This document shows positions 51,840 to 63,100 of a DNA stretch of 64,000 bases, piece by piece. The notes below the pieces were generated by a model. That model saw only the letters and a program-made list of their open reading frames with translations, did no database searches and was not told the origin of the DNA. Numbering within the stretch: the first letter of the stretch is position 1; each line of letters opens with the position of its first letter. The translations under genes and the position numbers were made by a program. Location of the stretch: the NCBI RefSeq assembly GCF_900116145.1, contig NZ_FPAB01000004.1, positions 631,635-695,634 of the forward strand, given 5' to 3'. Source of the DNA: Streptomyces harbinensis. Lineage in GTDB: Bacteria > Actinomycetota > Actinomycetes > Streptomycetales > Streptomycetaceae.

Positions 51840-53597
51840 GTGGCCGGCGAGCACAAACGATTCGGCGAAGGTGACGACGGCGGCGACGAGAACCGCCGGA
51901 GCCTGACCACCCCGCAGCTGATGCCGGTCCTCCGCTCCGAGGGGCACCCGCACCCCCAGCCGCTGCCCGAGGCCGACGAGCACCCCACCTCCGAGTTCGC
52001 CCTCCCCGAGGGCCTGGCGCCGCCGCCGGCGCCCGAGGCGGAGGAGGAAGAGGCGTCCGGGTTCGCGGTGCCCGAAGGGCTCACCACCACCGTGCCGGCC
52101 GAGGAGCGCAGCGAGTTCCGGGCGCCCGGCGGCGCGACCCCGCCGAACGGCACCGCGCAGCTGCCGGTGACCCTGCGCCGGGCCGCGCCCGGCATCCTGT
52201 GGCAGGACCGGATGCGCTCCCTCATGCGCGCCGCCCCCACCATCGAGCGCATCACCCCCGAGCTGCCGCCGCGCGCGGAGGAGGAGGGCGAGGAGCAGCC
52301 GGCCGTCCCCCGGGTCCTCGACCTGACCCTGCGCATCGGCGAACTGCTGCTGGCGGGCGGCGAGGGCGCCGAGGACGTGGAGACCGCCATGTTCGCGGTG
52401 GCCCACGCGTACGGCCTGGACCGCTGCGACGCCACCGTCACCTTCACGCTGATCTCCATCAGCTACCAGCCGTCCCTGGTGGATCCGCCGTTCACGCTCA
52501 GCCGCACCGTGCGCCGCCGGGGCACCGACTACACCCGGCTGGCGGCCGTCTTCCGGCTGGTGGACGACATCTCCTCCGGCGCCGTCACCATGGAGGAGGC
52601 GTACGGCCGGCTGGCGACCATCCGGCGCAACCGGCACCCGTACACCAAGTGGCAGCTGACCTTCGCCAGCGGGCTGCTGGCGGGCGCCGCCTCCACCCTG
52701 GTGGGCGGCAACTGGCGGGTGTTCGTGCTGGCCATGATCGGCGCGATGCTCGGCGACCGGCTGGCGTGGCTGGCGTCCGGGCGCGGGCTGCCGGAGTTCT
52801 ACCAGTTCGTGGCCGCCGCCATGGCCCCGGCGCTGATGGGCGTGGGCTGGGCGGCCGGGCACAACAACGCCGCGGGGAAGGTCGAGGCCGCCGCCGTCAT
52901 CACCGGCGGGCTGTTCGCGCTGATCCCCGGACGGGCGCTGGTGGCCGGCGTCCAGGACGGGCTGACGGGGTACTACCTGACCGCGTCCGCCCGGCTGCTC
53001 GAAGTGATCTATCTGATCGTCGGCATCGTGGTCGGGGTGCTGGCGGTGCTCTATCTCGGCGAGGTGTCCGGGGTGAGCCTCCAGCCCGAGGTGGTGGTGC
53101 GGCACAGCCGGCCCGTCATCCAGCTGTGCGCCGCGCTGCTGCTCTCACTGACGTTCTGCGTGCTGCTCCAGCAAGAACGCGGCACCGTCCTCGCGGCCAC
53201 CCTCAACGGCGGTATCGCCTGGCTGATCTACGGCTCGATGCGGGACACCGCCGGGCTCTCCCCGTTCGCGGCCACGGCGGTGGCGGCCGGTCTGGTCGGT
53301 CTCTTCGGACAGCTCCAGTCCCGGTACCGCTTCACCTCCTCGCTGCCGTACGTCACGGCCGCGATCGGCCCGCTGCTGCCGGGCAGCGCCACCTATCTGG
53401 GGCTGCTCGGCTTCGCGCAGGGACAGGTGGACACCGGCATCCAGAACCTGCTGCTCGCGGTGTCGCTGGCGCTGGCGATCGCCATCGGAGTGAATCTGGG
53501 CAGCGAAATGGCCCGGCTCTTCATCAAGACGCCGGGCCAGACCACTCCGCTGACCCCGCTGGGCCGGCGGGGAGCCAAACGGACCAGGGGCTTCTAG
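51840..53597 (+). CDS. Threonine/serine exporter (ThrE) family protein
   Basis: A 585-residue membrane protein. Residues 1-150 are an acidic, proline-rich cytoplasmic leader; then the ThrE domain begins (LDLTLRIGELLLAGGEGAED with the catalytic-like Cys-Asp region RCDATVTFTLISIS), followed by ten membrane helices in two halves (DUF1212 and DUF3815). In Corynebacterium ThrE exports threonine and serine. The GTG at 51840 follows GGAGGCGAGG. Start choice within the leader is uncertain. Confidence 0.9.
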   Translation: MAGEHKRFGEGDDGGDENRRSLTTPQLMPVLRSEGHPHPQPLPEADEHPTSEFALPEGLAPPPAPEAEEEEASGFAVPEGLTTTVPAEERSEFRAPGGATPPNGTAQLPVTLRRAAPGILWQDRMRSLMRAAPTIERITPELPPRAEEEGEEQPAVPRVLDLTLRIGELLLAGGEGAEDVETAMFAVAHAYGLDRCDATVTFTLISISYQPSLVDPPFTLSRTVRRRGTDYTRLAAVFRLVDDISSGAVTMEEAYGRLATIRRNRHPYTKWQLTFASGLLAGAASTLVGGNWRVFVLAMIGAMLGDRLAWLASGRGLPEFYQFVAAAMAPALMGVGWAAGHNNAAGKVEAAAVITGGLFALIPGRALVAGVQDGLTGYYLTASARLLEVIYLIVGIVVGVLAVLYLGEVSGVSLQPEVVVRHSRPVIQLCAALLLSLTFCVLLQQERGTVLAATLNGGIAWLIYGSMRDTAGLSPFAATAVAAGLVGLFGQLQSRYRFTSSLPYVTAAIGPLLPGSATYLGLLGFAQGQVDTGIQNLLLAVSLALAIAIGVNLGSEMARLFIKTPGQTTPLTPLGRRGAKRTRGF

Positions 53598-53625
53598 CCC
53601 CTGCGGTCGTACTTCAGGGCACCGT

Positions 53626-54120
53626 TCAGTGCTCGCCACCGGACTCGGCGAGGCGCTTGAACGAGCGCTCGATCTCGGCCTCGGCCTCGACCCGGCCCAC
53701 CCAGTTGGCGCCCTCGACGGACTTGCCGGGCTCCAGGTCCTTGTACACCTCGAAGAAGTGCTGGATCTCCAGGCGGTCGAACTCGCTGACGTGGTGGATG
53801 TCCCGCAGGTGCTCCATCCGGGGGTCGCCCGCCGGGACGCACAGCAGCTTGTCGTCGCCGCCCGCCTCGTCGGTCATCCGGAACATGCCGATGGCGCGGC
53901 ACTGGATCAGGCAGCCGGGGAAGGTCGGCTCGTCCAGCAGCACCAGGGCGTCCAGCGGGTCACCGTCCTCGCCGAGGGTGCCCTCGACGAAGCCGTAGTC
54001 GGCCGGGTAGACGGTCGAGGTGAACAGGTGCCGGTCCAGGCGGATGCGGCCGGTCTTGTGGTCCACCTCGTACTTGTTCCGAGAACCCTTCGGAATCTCG
54101 ATGGTGACGTCGAACTCCAC
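53626..54120 (-). CDS. ppa: Inorganic pyrophosphatase, soluble family I
   Basis: A 164-residue cytoplasmic enzyme hydrolysing pyrophosphate. It has [14 protein letters not shown], the metal-binding motif [10 protein letters not shown], and [27 protein letters not shown] supplies a good ribosome-binding site just before the ATG. It is convergent with the ThrE gene and divergent from dacB, as in streptomycete genomes. Confidence 0.96.
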   Translation of the reverse strand: MEFDVTIEIPKGSRNKYEVDHKTGRIRLDRHLFTSTVYPADYGFVEGTLGEDGDPLDALVLLDEPTFPGCLIQCRAIGMFRMTDEAGGDDKLLCVPAGDPRMEHLRDIHHVSEFDRLEIQHFFEVYKDLEPGKSVEGANWVGRVEAEAEIERSFKRLAESGGEH

Positions 54121-54205
54121 GGGGGGCTCCTTAAGCGATCTGTGCTGTCGGCAGGGGTTAAGTTTCCCTCACGCAGGAGTGTGCTCGCGAAAGGGGCTGG
54201 TCGCT

Positions 54206-55660
54206 GTGCCGGTGCGGTGGTCACAAGCGGTGCGCGTGGTGCTGGGAGCGCCCACCCGGCGGCTGGTCACGGCCGCCGCGGCGGCGGGGCTCGCCACCGC
54301 GGCGCTGACCGTCGCCCTGTCCGGTCCGTGGGACTCCGGGCAGCGCACGGCCGAGCGGCACGCCGCCGCCGGGATCGCCGCCGAACGCGAGGTCGCCGAC
54401 CTGGAGAAGATCGTCGCCGGGCTGCCGTCCGCGCCGCCCGTGCTGGACCCGCTGGGCGAGCGGGTGGCCGGGTCCGTCGGGTCCGCGGGCTCCGCCGGGA
54501 CCGCCGGCCTGGTCGGTGCCCTCGCCCCGCTGGGCGACGCGGCGCTGGGCAGCGGCGGCGCCGCCGTCTCCGTGGTGGACATCGCGGACGGCACCGTGCT
54601 GTACGCCTCCGGCGAGGACGCCGCCCGCACCCCGGCGTCCACCGTCAAGCTGGTCACCTCGGTGGCCGCGCTGCGCGCGCTCGGCCCCGACCACCGGCTG
54701 TCCACCACGGTCGGCTGGGACGAGGCGGCCCGGCGCGTGGTGCTCGTCGGCGGCGGCGACCCGACCGTGCTGGCCGCCGACTACGCGGCGCTGGCCGAGG
54801 AGACGGCGGCGGAGCTGACGGACCGTGGCATCTCCGAGGTGAGTGTCGGCTACGACCTATCGCTGTGGGACGGCGGCGAGGGCCTGCACCCCATCGGCGT
54901 CAACGACAACATCGCGCCGCTGACCCCGCTCCAGGTCAATGAGGGCCGCCTGGACGACTCCACGCACGGCCCGACGCCGCGCTCCACCGACCCGGCCGCC
55001 GACGCGGTGCGCACCTTCACGGACGCGCTGCGGGCGGCCGGCGTCACGGTCACCGGCGAGCCCGAGCGGGCCGGCGGCCAGGACACCGAACGGCTCGCCC
55101 GGCACCGCTCGGCGCCGATGTCGGTGCTGGTCGAGCGGATGCTGACGTACAGCGACAACGACCTCGCCGAGGCGCTGGGCCGGGCGGTCGCGGTCAAGGC
55201 GGGGCAGCCGGTGACCTTCGCCGGCGTCGGCCGGGCGATCGGCGACGAACTCACCGGCCTCGGACTGTCCGTCGACGGGGTGCGCATCGCGGACGCCAGC
55301 GGCCTGGACCGCTCGGGGCAGCTGACCGCCCGGCTGCTCACCGGGGTGCTGACGGCCGCCGCCGACCCGGCCCACCCGGAGCTGCGGCCCGCGCTGACCG
55401 GCATGCCGGTGGCCGGCTTCACCGGCACCCTGACCGGCCGCTACGGGGCCGGCACGGACGGGGCCGCGGACGGCGCCGGCGTGGTCCGGGCCAAGACCGG
55501 CACCCTGACCGGCGTGAACACCCTGGCCGGCACGGCCGTCACCGCCGACGGCCGGGTGCTGGCGTTCGCCTTCCTGGCCGCCGACACCACCGACGCGAAC
55601 GCCGCCCAGACCGCCCTGGACCGGGCCGCGACGGCGCTGGCCACCTGCTCCTGCGGCTGA
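54206..55660 (+). CDS. dacB: D-alanyl-D-alanine carboxypeptidase/endopeptidase (PBP4 type)
   Basis: A 484-residue penicillin-binding protein with an N-terminal membrane segment (RLVTAAAAAGLATAALTVAL). The active-site motifs are ASTVKL (SxxK), YSDNDL (SxN) and AKTGTL (KTG). Between SxxK and SxN lies the domain insertion typical of class C PBPs. It trims peptidoglycan peptides outside the membrane. The GTG at 54206 has AAGGGG nine bases upstream; the upstream frame is open but lacks a better start. Confidence 0.94.
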   Translation: MPVRWSQAVRVVLGAPTRRLVTAAAAAGLATAALTVALSGPWDSGQRTAERHAAAGIAAEREVADLEKIVAGLPSAPPVLDPLGERVAGSVGSAGSAGTAGLVGALAPLGDAALGSGGAAVSVVDIADGTVLYASGEDAARTPASTVKLVTSVAALRALGPDHRLSTTVGWDEAARRVVLVGGGDPTVLAADYAALAEETAAELTDRGISEVSVGYDLSLWDGGEGLHPIGVNDNIAPLTPLQVNEGRLDDSTHGPTPRSTDPAADAVRTFTDALRAAGVTVTGEPERAGGQDTERLARHRSAPMSVLVERMLTYSDNDLAEALGRAVAVKAGQPVTFAGVGRAIGDELTGLGLSVDGVRIADASGLDRSGQLTARLLTGVLTAAADPAHPELRPALTGMPVAGFTGTLTGRYGAGTDGAADGAGVVRAKTGTLTGVNTLAGTAVTADGRVLAFAFLAADTTDANAAQTALDRAATALATCSCG

Positions 55661-55804
55661 GACCGGACGCGGACACCCCGGCCCGTCCCCCGTACGGCGC
55701 AGCGCGCGCCGGGCCGCCCCCGCCTTCCGCGCGCGGCCCGGCGGGCGGATGCGGGGACGGGCGGCGGGTACCGGTCGCGGGAGCGGCGCCGTACCGTGGG
55801 GCGC

Positions 55805-56923
55805 ATGACGAGTTTCGGCGGTACGGATCTGGTCGACTGGAATCTCGCGGTGTCCACGGCGGCCCGGATGACACGGCCGGGGCCGGGGGTCAGCCGGGAC
55901 GAGGCGCGCGCCGTCGTCGCCGAGCTGCGCCGGCACGCCGAGGCCGCGCGGGAGCATGTGCACGGCTTCACCGGTCTCGACAACGGGGCGGCCGACACGC
56001 CCGTCCTGGTCGTGGACCGGCCCGGCTGGATCCGCGCCAACGTGGCCGGCTTCCGGGAACTGCTCGGCCCGGTGATGGCCCGGATGCGCGAGCGCCGCTC
56101 CGGTGTCCCCGGCGGCGCGGCGCTGACCGCGGTCGGCTCGAAGGTGACCGGTGTCGAGGTCGGGATGCTGATGTCCTTCCTGTCCTCCCGGGTGCTCGGC
56201 CAGTACGAGACGTTCGCCCCGGCCTCCGCCGGGCTGCCGGCCCGCCCCGGCGGTGGCCGGCTGCTGCTGGTGGCGCCCAACGTCGTCCAGGTCGAGCGGG
56301 AACTCGATGTCAACCCGCACGACTTCCGGCTGTGGGTGTGTCTGCACGAGGAGACCCACCGCACCCAGTTCACCGCCGTGCCCTGGCTGCGCGACCATCT
56401 GGAGGGCGAGATCCAGGGGTTCCTCAAGGAGTCCGACGTGGACCCCGGCACCCTGGCCGAACGCTTCCGGCAGGCGGCGCAGGCCGTTACCGGCAAGAGC
56501 CCCGAGGGCGGCGAGGACGGGAGCGGGCGCGGCCTGGTCGACCTGGTGCAGACCCCGGCGCAGCGGGAGATCCTGGACCGGCTCACCGCCGTCATGTCCC
56601 TGCTGGAGGGGCACGCCGACTACGTCATGGACGGGGTCGGCCCGGCCACCGTGCCCTCGGTCGCCGAGATCCGGGAGAAGTTCACCCGCCGCCGCGCCAC
56701 CGGCGCCGGGCGGCTGGACCGGGCGCTGCGCAAGGTGCTGGGCATGGACGCCAAGCTGCGGCAGTACCAGGAGGGCGAGCGGTTCGTGCGCACCGTGGTG
56801 GACGAGGCCGGCATGAGCGGCTTCAACAAGGTGTGGACGTCCCCGAACACGCTGCCCACCAAGGACGAGATCGCCGACCCCGGAGCGTGGGTGGCCCGGG
56901 TCCGCCCGGCGGCAGCCGGGTGA
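55805..56923 (+). CDS. DUF2342 zinc-dependent metalloprotease-like protein
   Basis: A 372-residue protein of the actinobacterial DUF2342 family, often called F420 biosynthesis-associated. It begins with TDLVDWNLAVSTAARMTRPG and carries the zincin motif HEETHRTQF near residue 187 with a later Glu in LLEGHADYVMD. In many actinobacteria it sits between dacB and tilS as here. Its substrate and cellular role are not established. TACCGT lies before the ATG at 55805; GTG 55796 is possible. Confidence 0.88.
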   Translation: MTSFGGTDLVDWNLAVSTAARMTRPGPGVSRDEARAVVAELRRHAEAAREHVHGFTGLDNGAADTPVLVVDRPGWIRANVAGFRELLGPVMARMRERRSGVPGGAALTAVGSKVTGVEVGMLMSFLSSRVLGQYETFAPASAGLPARPGGGRLLLVAPNVVQVERELDVNPHDFRLWVCLHEETHRTQFTAVPWLRDHLEGEIQGFLKESDVDPGTLAERFRQAAQAVTGKSPEGGEDGSGRGLVDLVQTPAQREILDRLTAVMSLLEGHADYVMDGVGPATVPSVAEIREKFTRRRATGAGRLDRALRKVLGMDAKLRQYQEGERFVRTVVDEAGMSGFNKVWTSPNTLPTKDEIADPGAWVARVRPAAAG

Positions 56924-57111
56924 GGGCGGCCCGGGCGGCAGGCACACGCCCCGATATCACTCGTACGAGGGACCGTCGGGCGATAGCTGGCGTGCGATGC
57001 TCGGGTACCAGGGCTCCTCTGTCACCATTTACGCACCCAGCGTGACATTGCTCCCCGAGCCCCCACCTCCCTCAGCTCCCTTGAGCGTCCCCAGGAAGAA
57101 GTGATGCGGAC

Positions 57112-58185
57112 ATGGGTCCCCACCCCGCGGTCGCGGCGATACGTCTGGCAGTCCGCCGTGTCCTGCACGATCTGCTGCGCGAAACCCCGCACGCCCCGCC
57201 CCCCTCGCACTCCCCGGCCGCCCCGGCAGGACCGCCCGCCCCGGTCGTCCTGGTCGCCGCCTCCGGCGGCGCCGACTCCATGGCCCTCGCCTCCGCGCTC
57301 GCCTTCGAAGCCCCCAGGGCCGGTCTGCGGGCCGGCGCCGTCACCGTCGACCACGGGCTCCAGGACGGCTCCGCCGCCCGCGCCGCCGAGGTCGCCGAAC
57401 GCCTCACCGCCCTCGGCCTGGCCCCCGTCGACATCGCCACCGTGACCGTCGGCCGGGACGGCGGCATGGAGGCCGCCGCCCGCTCCGCCCGCTACCGGGC
57501 CCTCGACGCCGCCGCCGACCAGCACCGGGCCGCCGCCGTCCTCCTCGGCCACACCCGCGACGACCAGGCCGAGACCGTCCTGCTCGGCCTCGCCCGCGGC
57601 TCCGGGCTCCGCTCGCTCTCCGGCATGGCCGCCGTCTCCGGCGGCACCGCGGGCCGCGCCGGCCGCTACCGCCGCCCCTTCCTCGGCGTCGACCGCCAGA
57701 CCACCCGCAAGGCCTGCCTGGTGCAGTCCCTGCCGGTGTGGGACGACCCGCACAACTGTGACCCCTCCTACACCCGCTCCCGGGTGCGGCACGAGGCGCT
57801 GCCCGTGCTGGAGAAGGCGCTGGGCCGCGGGGTCGTGGACGCCCTGGCGCGTACCGCCTCCCTCGCCCGGGACGACGCCGACGCGCTCGACGAGTGGGCC
57901 GCCCGCGCCGAGTCGGCCGCCAGGGCCGGGGACGGCTCCCTGGAGATCGCCGCGCTGGCCGGCCTGCCCCCCGCCGTACGCCGCCGGGTGCTGCGCCGGG
58001 CGGCCGTCGCGGCGGGCGCTCCGGCGGGCTCGCTGTTCGCCCGGCACATCGCGGAGACCGACCGGCTGATCACCGACTGGCACGGCCAGCGGCCCCTCAA
58101 CCTGCCCGGCCGGGTGGAAGCCGCCAGGCAGGGTGGCAGACTGGTCCTCCGGCAGGCGGACCGAGGAGACCGGGCGGACCGCTAG
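57112..58185 (+). CDS. tilS: tRNA(Ile)-lysidine synthase
   Basis: A 357-residue ATP-dependent enzyme that converts C34 of tRNA(Ile)-CAU to lysidine. It shows the PP-loop [36 protein letters not shown] and the C-terminal substrate domain with [17 protein letters not shown] sits 10 bases upstream of the ATG. It is essential and lies just upstream of hpt and ftsH as in streptomycetes. Confidence 0.95.
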   Translation: MGPHPAVAAIRLAVRRVLHDLLRETPHAPPPSHSPAAPAGPPAPVVLVAASGGADSMALASALAFEAPRAGLRAGAVTVDHGLQDGSAARAAEVAERLTALGLAPVDIATVTVGRDGGMEAAARSARYRALDAAADQHRAAAVLLGHTRDDQAETVLLGLARGSGLRSLSGMAAVSGGTAGRAGRYRRPFLGVDRQTTRKACLVQSLPVWDDPHNCDPSYTRSRVRHEALPVLEKALGRGVVDALARTASLARDDADALDEWAARAESAARAGDGSLEIAALAGLPPAVRRRVLRRAAVAAGAPAGSLFARHIAETDRLITDWHGQRPLNLPGRVEAARQGGRLVLRQADRGDRADR

Positions 58186-58203
58186 AGCGGCAAGCGGCAG
58201 AGA

Positions 58204-58767
58204 GTGACGCGGGTGCACGAGAAGGACATGGGCGCGGACCTGGAGTCGGTGCTCATCACCAAGGAAGAGATCGACGCGAAGCTGGCCGACCTGGCCGCGA
58301 AGATCGACACGGAGTACGCGGGCAAGGATCTGCTCCTGGTGGGGGTGCTCAAGGGAGCGGTGATGGTCATGGCCGACCTCGCCCGGGCCCTGTCCTCCCC
58401 CGTCACGATGGACTGGATGGCGGTGTCCTCCTACGGGGCGGGCACCCAGTCCTCCGGGGTGGTGCGGATCCTCAAGGACCTGGACGTCGACATCAAGGGC
58501 CGGCACGTCCTGATCGTCGAGGACATCATCGACTCCGGGCTGACCCTGTCCTGGCTGCTGTCGAACCTCGGCTCGCGCGAGCCGGCCTCGCTGAAGGTGG
58601 TCACCCTGCTGCGCAAGCCCGACGCGGCGAAGGTCGACATAGAGGTCGAGTGGGTCGGCTTCGACATCCCGAACGAGTTCGTGGTGGGATACGGCCTGGA
58701 CTACGCGGAGAAGTACCGGAACCTCCCCTTCGTCGGTACCCTCGCGCCGCACGTCTACCAGAGCTGA
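58204..58767 (+). CDS. hpt: Hypoxanthine phosphoribosyltransferase
   Basis: A 187-residue purine salvage enzyme making IMP or GMP from hypoxanthine or guanine and PRPP. The PRPP loop is [16 protein letters not shown] and the base-binding C-terminal phrase is [20 protein letters not shown]. The GTG at 58204 is 18 bases after tilS; GTG 58213 and ATG 58228 (MGADLESVL) are alternatives with better alignment to short family members. Confidence 0.95.
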   Translation: MTRVHEKDMGADLESVLITKEEIDAKLADLAAKIDTEYAGKDLLLVGVLKGAVMVMADLARALSSPVTMDWMAVSSYGAGTQSSGVVRILKDLDVDIKGRHVLIVEDIIDSGLTLSWLLSNLGSREPASLKVVTLLRKPDAAKVDIEVEWVGFDIPNEFVVGYGLDYAEKYRNLPFVGTLAPHVYQS

Positions 58768-58982
58768 ACCGCCCGCGCGGAACGCTTCGCGGTCGCGCCG
58801 CGTTGCGTGATTATGGACAAGCGGCCACATCCCACGGTCCCCGGCGCCGCCGGAGGGCCGCTTTGGGGTACGGTCGCGGATGAAGCAGGACGTAGGACAC
58901 GCCGCGCACAGCGGATCCCAGCCGGGGGCTGTGCCTCTACATGGCAGGAGGGACGGGGCCGCACCGCCCCGTGTGAATAGAC

Positions 58983-60998
<2,016 letters not shown>

Positions 60999-61112
60999 CC
61001 CTGGTCACCACGGAATACCGGCCGCGCCCCCCACGCTTTACGCTTGGGCGGCGCGGCCGTTCATATCGGCCCATTGAGCCGCATATGCCTGACAGGAACG
61101 AGGCGGGAGCAC

Positions 61113-61715
61113 ATGACCGACCCGGTGACGGCGGGGACGGGCCACGTCGGCACGTTCGACGAGAAGCGCGCCGAGAACGCCGTGCGTGAACTGCTGATCG
61201 CCGTCGGCGAGGACCCCGACCGCGAGGGGCTGCGGGACACCCCGGCGCGGGTGGCCCGGGCGTACCGCGAGATATTCGCCGGGCTGTGGCAGGAGCCGGA
61301 GGACGTGCTGACCACGACCTTCGACCTCGGCCACGACGAGATGGTGCTGGTGAAGGACATCGAGGTGATGTCCTCCTGCGAGCACCACCTGGTGCCGTTC
61401 GTCGGCAAGGCCCATGTCGGCTACATCCCGTCCTCCAGCGGCAAGATCACCGGCCTGTCGAAGCTGGCCCGGCTGGTGGACGTCTACGCCCGCCGCCCGC
61501 AGGTGCAGGAGCGGCTGACCACGCAGATCGCCGACTCGCTCATGCGGATCCTGGAGCCGCGCGGGGTGATCGTGGTGGTGGAGTGCGAGCACATGTGCAT
61601 GACGATGCGCGGGGTGCGCAAGCCGGGCGCCAAGACCACCACCTCGGCGGTACGCGGCCAGCTGCGGGACGCGGCGACGCGCGCCGAGGCGATGAGCCTG
61701 ATCCTCTCCCGCTGA
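61113..61715 (+). CDS. folE: GTP cyclohydrolase I
   Basis: A 200-residue zinc enzyme converting GTP to dihydroneopterin triphosphate, first step of folate synthesis. The zinc ligands are visible in [11 protein letters not shown] and [12 protein letters not shown], and [17 protein letters not shown] is the family phrase. GGCGGGAG precedes the ATG by nine bases. Because it is zinc-dependent it is a candidate client of the COG0523 protein at 28873, but no paralogue is in the window. Confidence 0.96.
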   Translation: MTDPVTAGTGHVGTFDEKRAENAVRELLIAVGEDPDREGLRDTPARVARAYREIFAGLWQEPEDVLTTTFDLGHDEMVLVKDIEVMSSCEHHLVPFVGKAHVGYIPSSSGKITGLSKLARLVDVYARRPQVQERLTTQIADSLMRILEPRGVIVVVECEHMCMTMRGVRKPGAKTTTSAVRGQLRDAATRAEAMSLILSR

Positions 61716-61739
61716 GCTGACGGGCCCGGGCGCGGGGCG

Positions 61740-62147
61740 CTACCCGCGTTCCAGCAGCCGCTTGAGGGTGGCCAGATCCTTCTCGACGGCGGCGGCGTCG
61801 CGCCGGAAGTCGGCCTCGCTCTCGCCCGCGCGCTGCCGGACGGTGAAGACGACCTCGCAGGCGTCGGGGCCGTCCGGGATCACCCGCAGCGGGTTGTACA
61901 CGGTCTCGCCCCCGGGCAGCCGCACCTCGTGGTCGAGGACGCCGTACGGGTTGCGGGGCGCGAAGGTCACCTCCACCCGGCCCATGGGGGAGGAGGCGGC
62001 GATCCAGCGGCCGTCGACCAGTTCGATGGAGCCGCCGAGTCCGGCGGCCCACGCGGGGAGCTGGGCCGGGTCGCCGGCGTAGGCGTAGACCTCGTCGGCG
62101 GGCCGTTCGATGCGGGTGCTCAGGTGCAGGGATTCCATGCCGGGCAC
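61740..62147 (-). CDS. SRPBCC-family protein
   Basis: A 135-residue START/SRPBCC-fold protein: LSTRIERPADEVYAYAGDPAQL at the start (in part), a beta-grip core with RVEVTFAPRNPYGVLDHEV, and a C-terminal helix AAVEKDLATLKRLLE. Such proteins bind hydrophobic ligands or act as polyketide cyclases. ATG 62138 (MESLHL) is an alternative start. It is convergent with folE. Confidence 0.88.
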   Translation of the reverse strand: MPGMESLHLSTRIERPADEVYAYAGDPAQLPAWAAGLGGSIELVDGRWIAASSPMGRVEVTFAPRNPYGVLDHEVRLPGGETVYNPLRVIPDGPDACEVVFTVRQRAGESEADFRRDAAAVEKDLATLKRLLERG

Positions 62148-62202
62148 GCTATCCAGCGCCGGGCCGCCCGGTCTTGAACGAAACAGCCCTGCGCGGCGCG
62201 GA

Positions 62203-63006
62203 TCAGTGCTTGCCGGCCCGGGGCTTGCCGAAGAAGTCGAAGCCGCCGGTGGACTCGGTCCGCCCCCGCCCGGCGCCGGGCGGGGCCGGCCGGTCCTGCG
62301 CAGCGGGGCGCGGCTGCGGGGCGGGGCCGGCCGGGGTGTCCTGCGCCTGGCTCGGCTGCACCGCCGGCCGCCCCGGCCGCTGTTCCGGCAGCTGCCGGGC
62401 CGCGGACTCCTCCTGCCGGGCCTCCTCCTGGCGGGCGCTGTTGCGCGACAGCTTGCCGAGCGCCTCGTACGCCTGGAGGTAGGTGAGCTGGGTGGGTGCG
62501 CCGCCCGAGGTGCGGTGGTCGGTGGCCTGCGCGGGCAGCGCCTTGGCCGGTTCCGCGGCCTCCAGGGCCAGTTGCCTGCGGCCCTCCAGGGCCTTGGCGC
62601 GCTCGGTCTCGGCGGTGGCGTACCGGCGCAGCAGGTCGGCGTGCTCGGAGCGGAGCCGGCCCAGCTCGATGCGCTTGGCGCGGACCTTGGCCTCCAGGGT
62701 GGCGACCAGCTCCTGCGCCTCTTCGAGTTCGGCCTGTTTCTCCTCGACCTGCCAGCTGATGCCGGCCTTGGCGGCCCGTTCGCGGGCCACCTTGCGGCCG
62801 GCCTCCAGGTCCCAGCGGCGCAGCAGGAAGGCGGCGGCGACGGCGGCGCCGGCGGCGAGCGTGGTCAGGGAGCGCAGCACCACGACGCCGCCGTCGCCGG
62901 TGCCGAGGAACCAGGCGGTGCCGGCGCTCAGTACGGCGGCGCCGCCCAGCAGGGCGGGAACCAGCACCCGGTGCAGCGGTGCATTGCGGTGACGTCCACG
63001 GGCCAT
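62203..63006 (-). CDS. Membrane protein with coiled coil, unknown function
   Basis: A 267-residue protein with a basic start (MARGRHRNAPLHR), two membrane helices (about 14-60), a coiled coil (about 80-140, EEKQAELEEAQELVATLEAK), and a proline- and glutamine-rich disordered tail of 100 residues ending GGFDFFGKPRAGKH. Actinobacteria often have such proteins; the function is unknown. It lies between the SRPBCC gene and the binding-protein gene, 55 bases downstream of the latter's stop region. Confidence 0.8.
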   Translation of the reverse strand: MARGRHRNAPLHRVLVPALLGGAAVLSAGTAWFLGTGDGGVVVLRSLTTLAAGAAVAAAFLLRRWDLEAGRKVARERAAKAGISWQVEEKQAELEEAQELVATLEAKVRAKRIELGRLRSEHADLLRRYATAETERAKALEGRRQLALEAAEPAKALPAQATDHRTSGGAPTQLTYLQAYEALGKLSRNSARQEEARQEESAARQLPEQRPGRPAVQPSQAQDTPAGPAPQPRPAAQDRPAPPGAGRGRTESTGGFDFFGKPRAGKH

Positions 63007-63100
63007 GCCCGAAACCTACCGTGACGCCCGGGCCTGCCGGGACCCGCCGGGCGGACCGTTCTCAGGTGGTTACATTCCGCTGTGGCCGGGTGACGCGGGA

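Noticed and set aside
54857..56947. A 696-codon minus-strand open frame opposite dacB and the DUF2342 gene
   Set aside because: Both plus-strand genes have complete active sites; the antisense product shows no fold or start signal.
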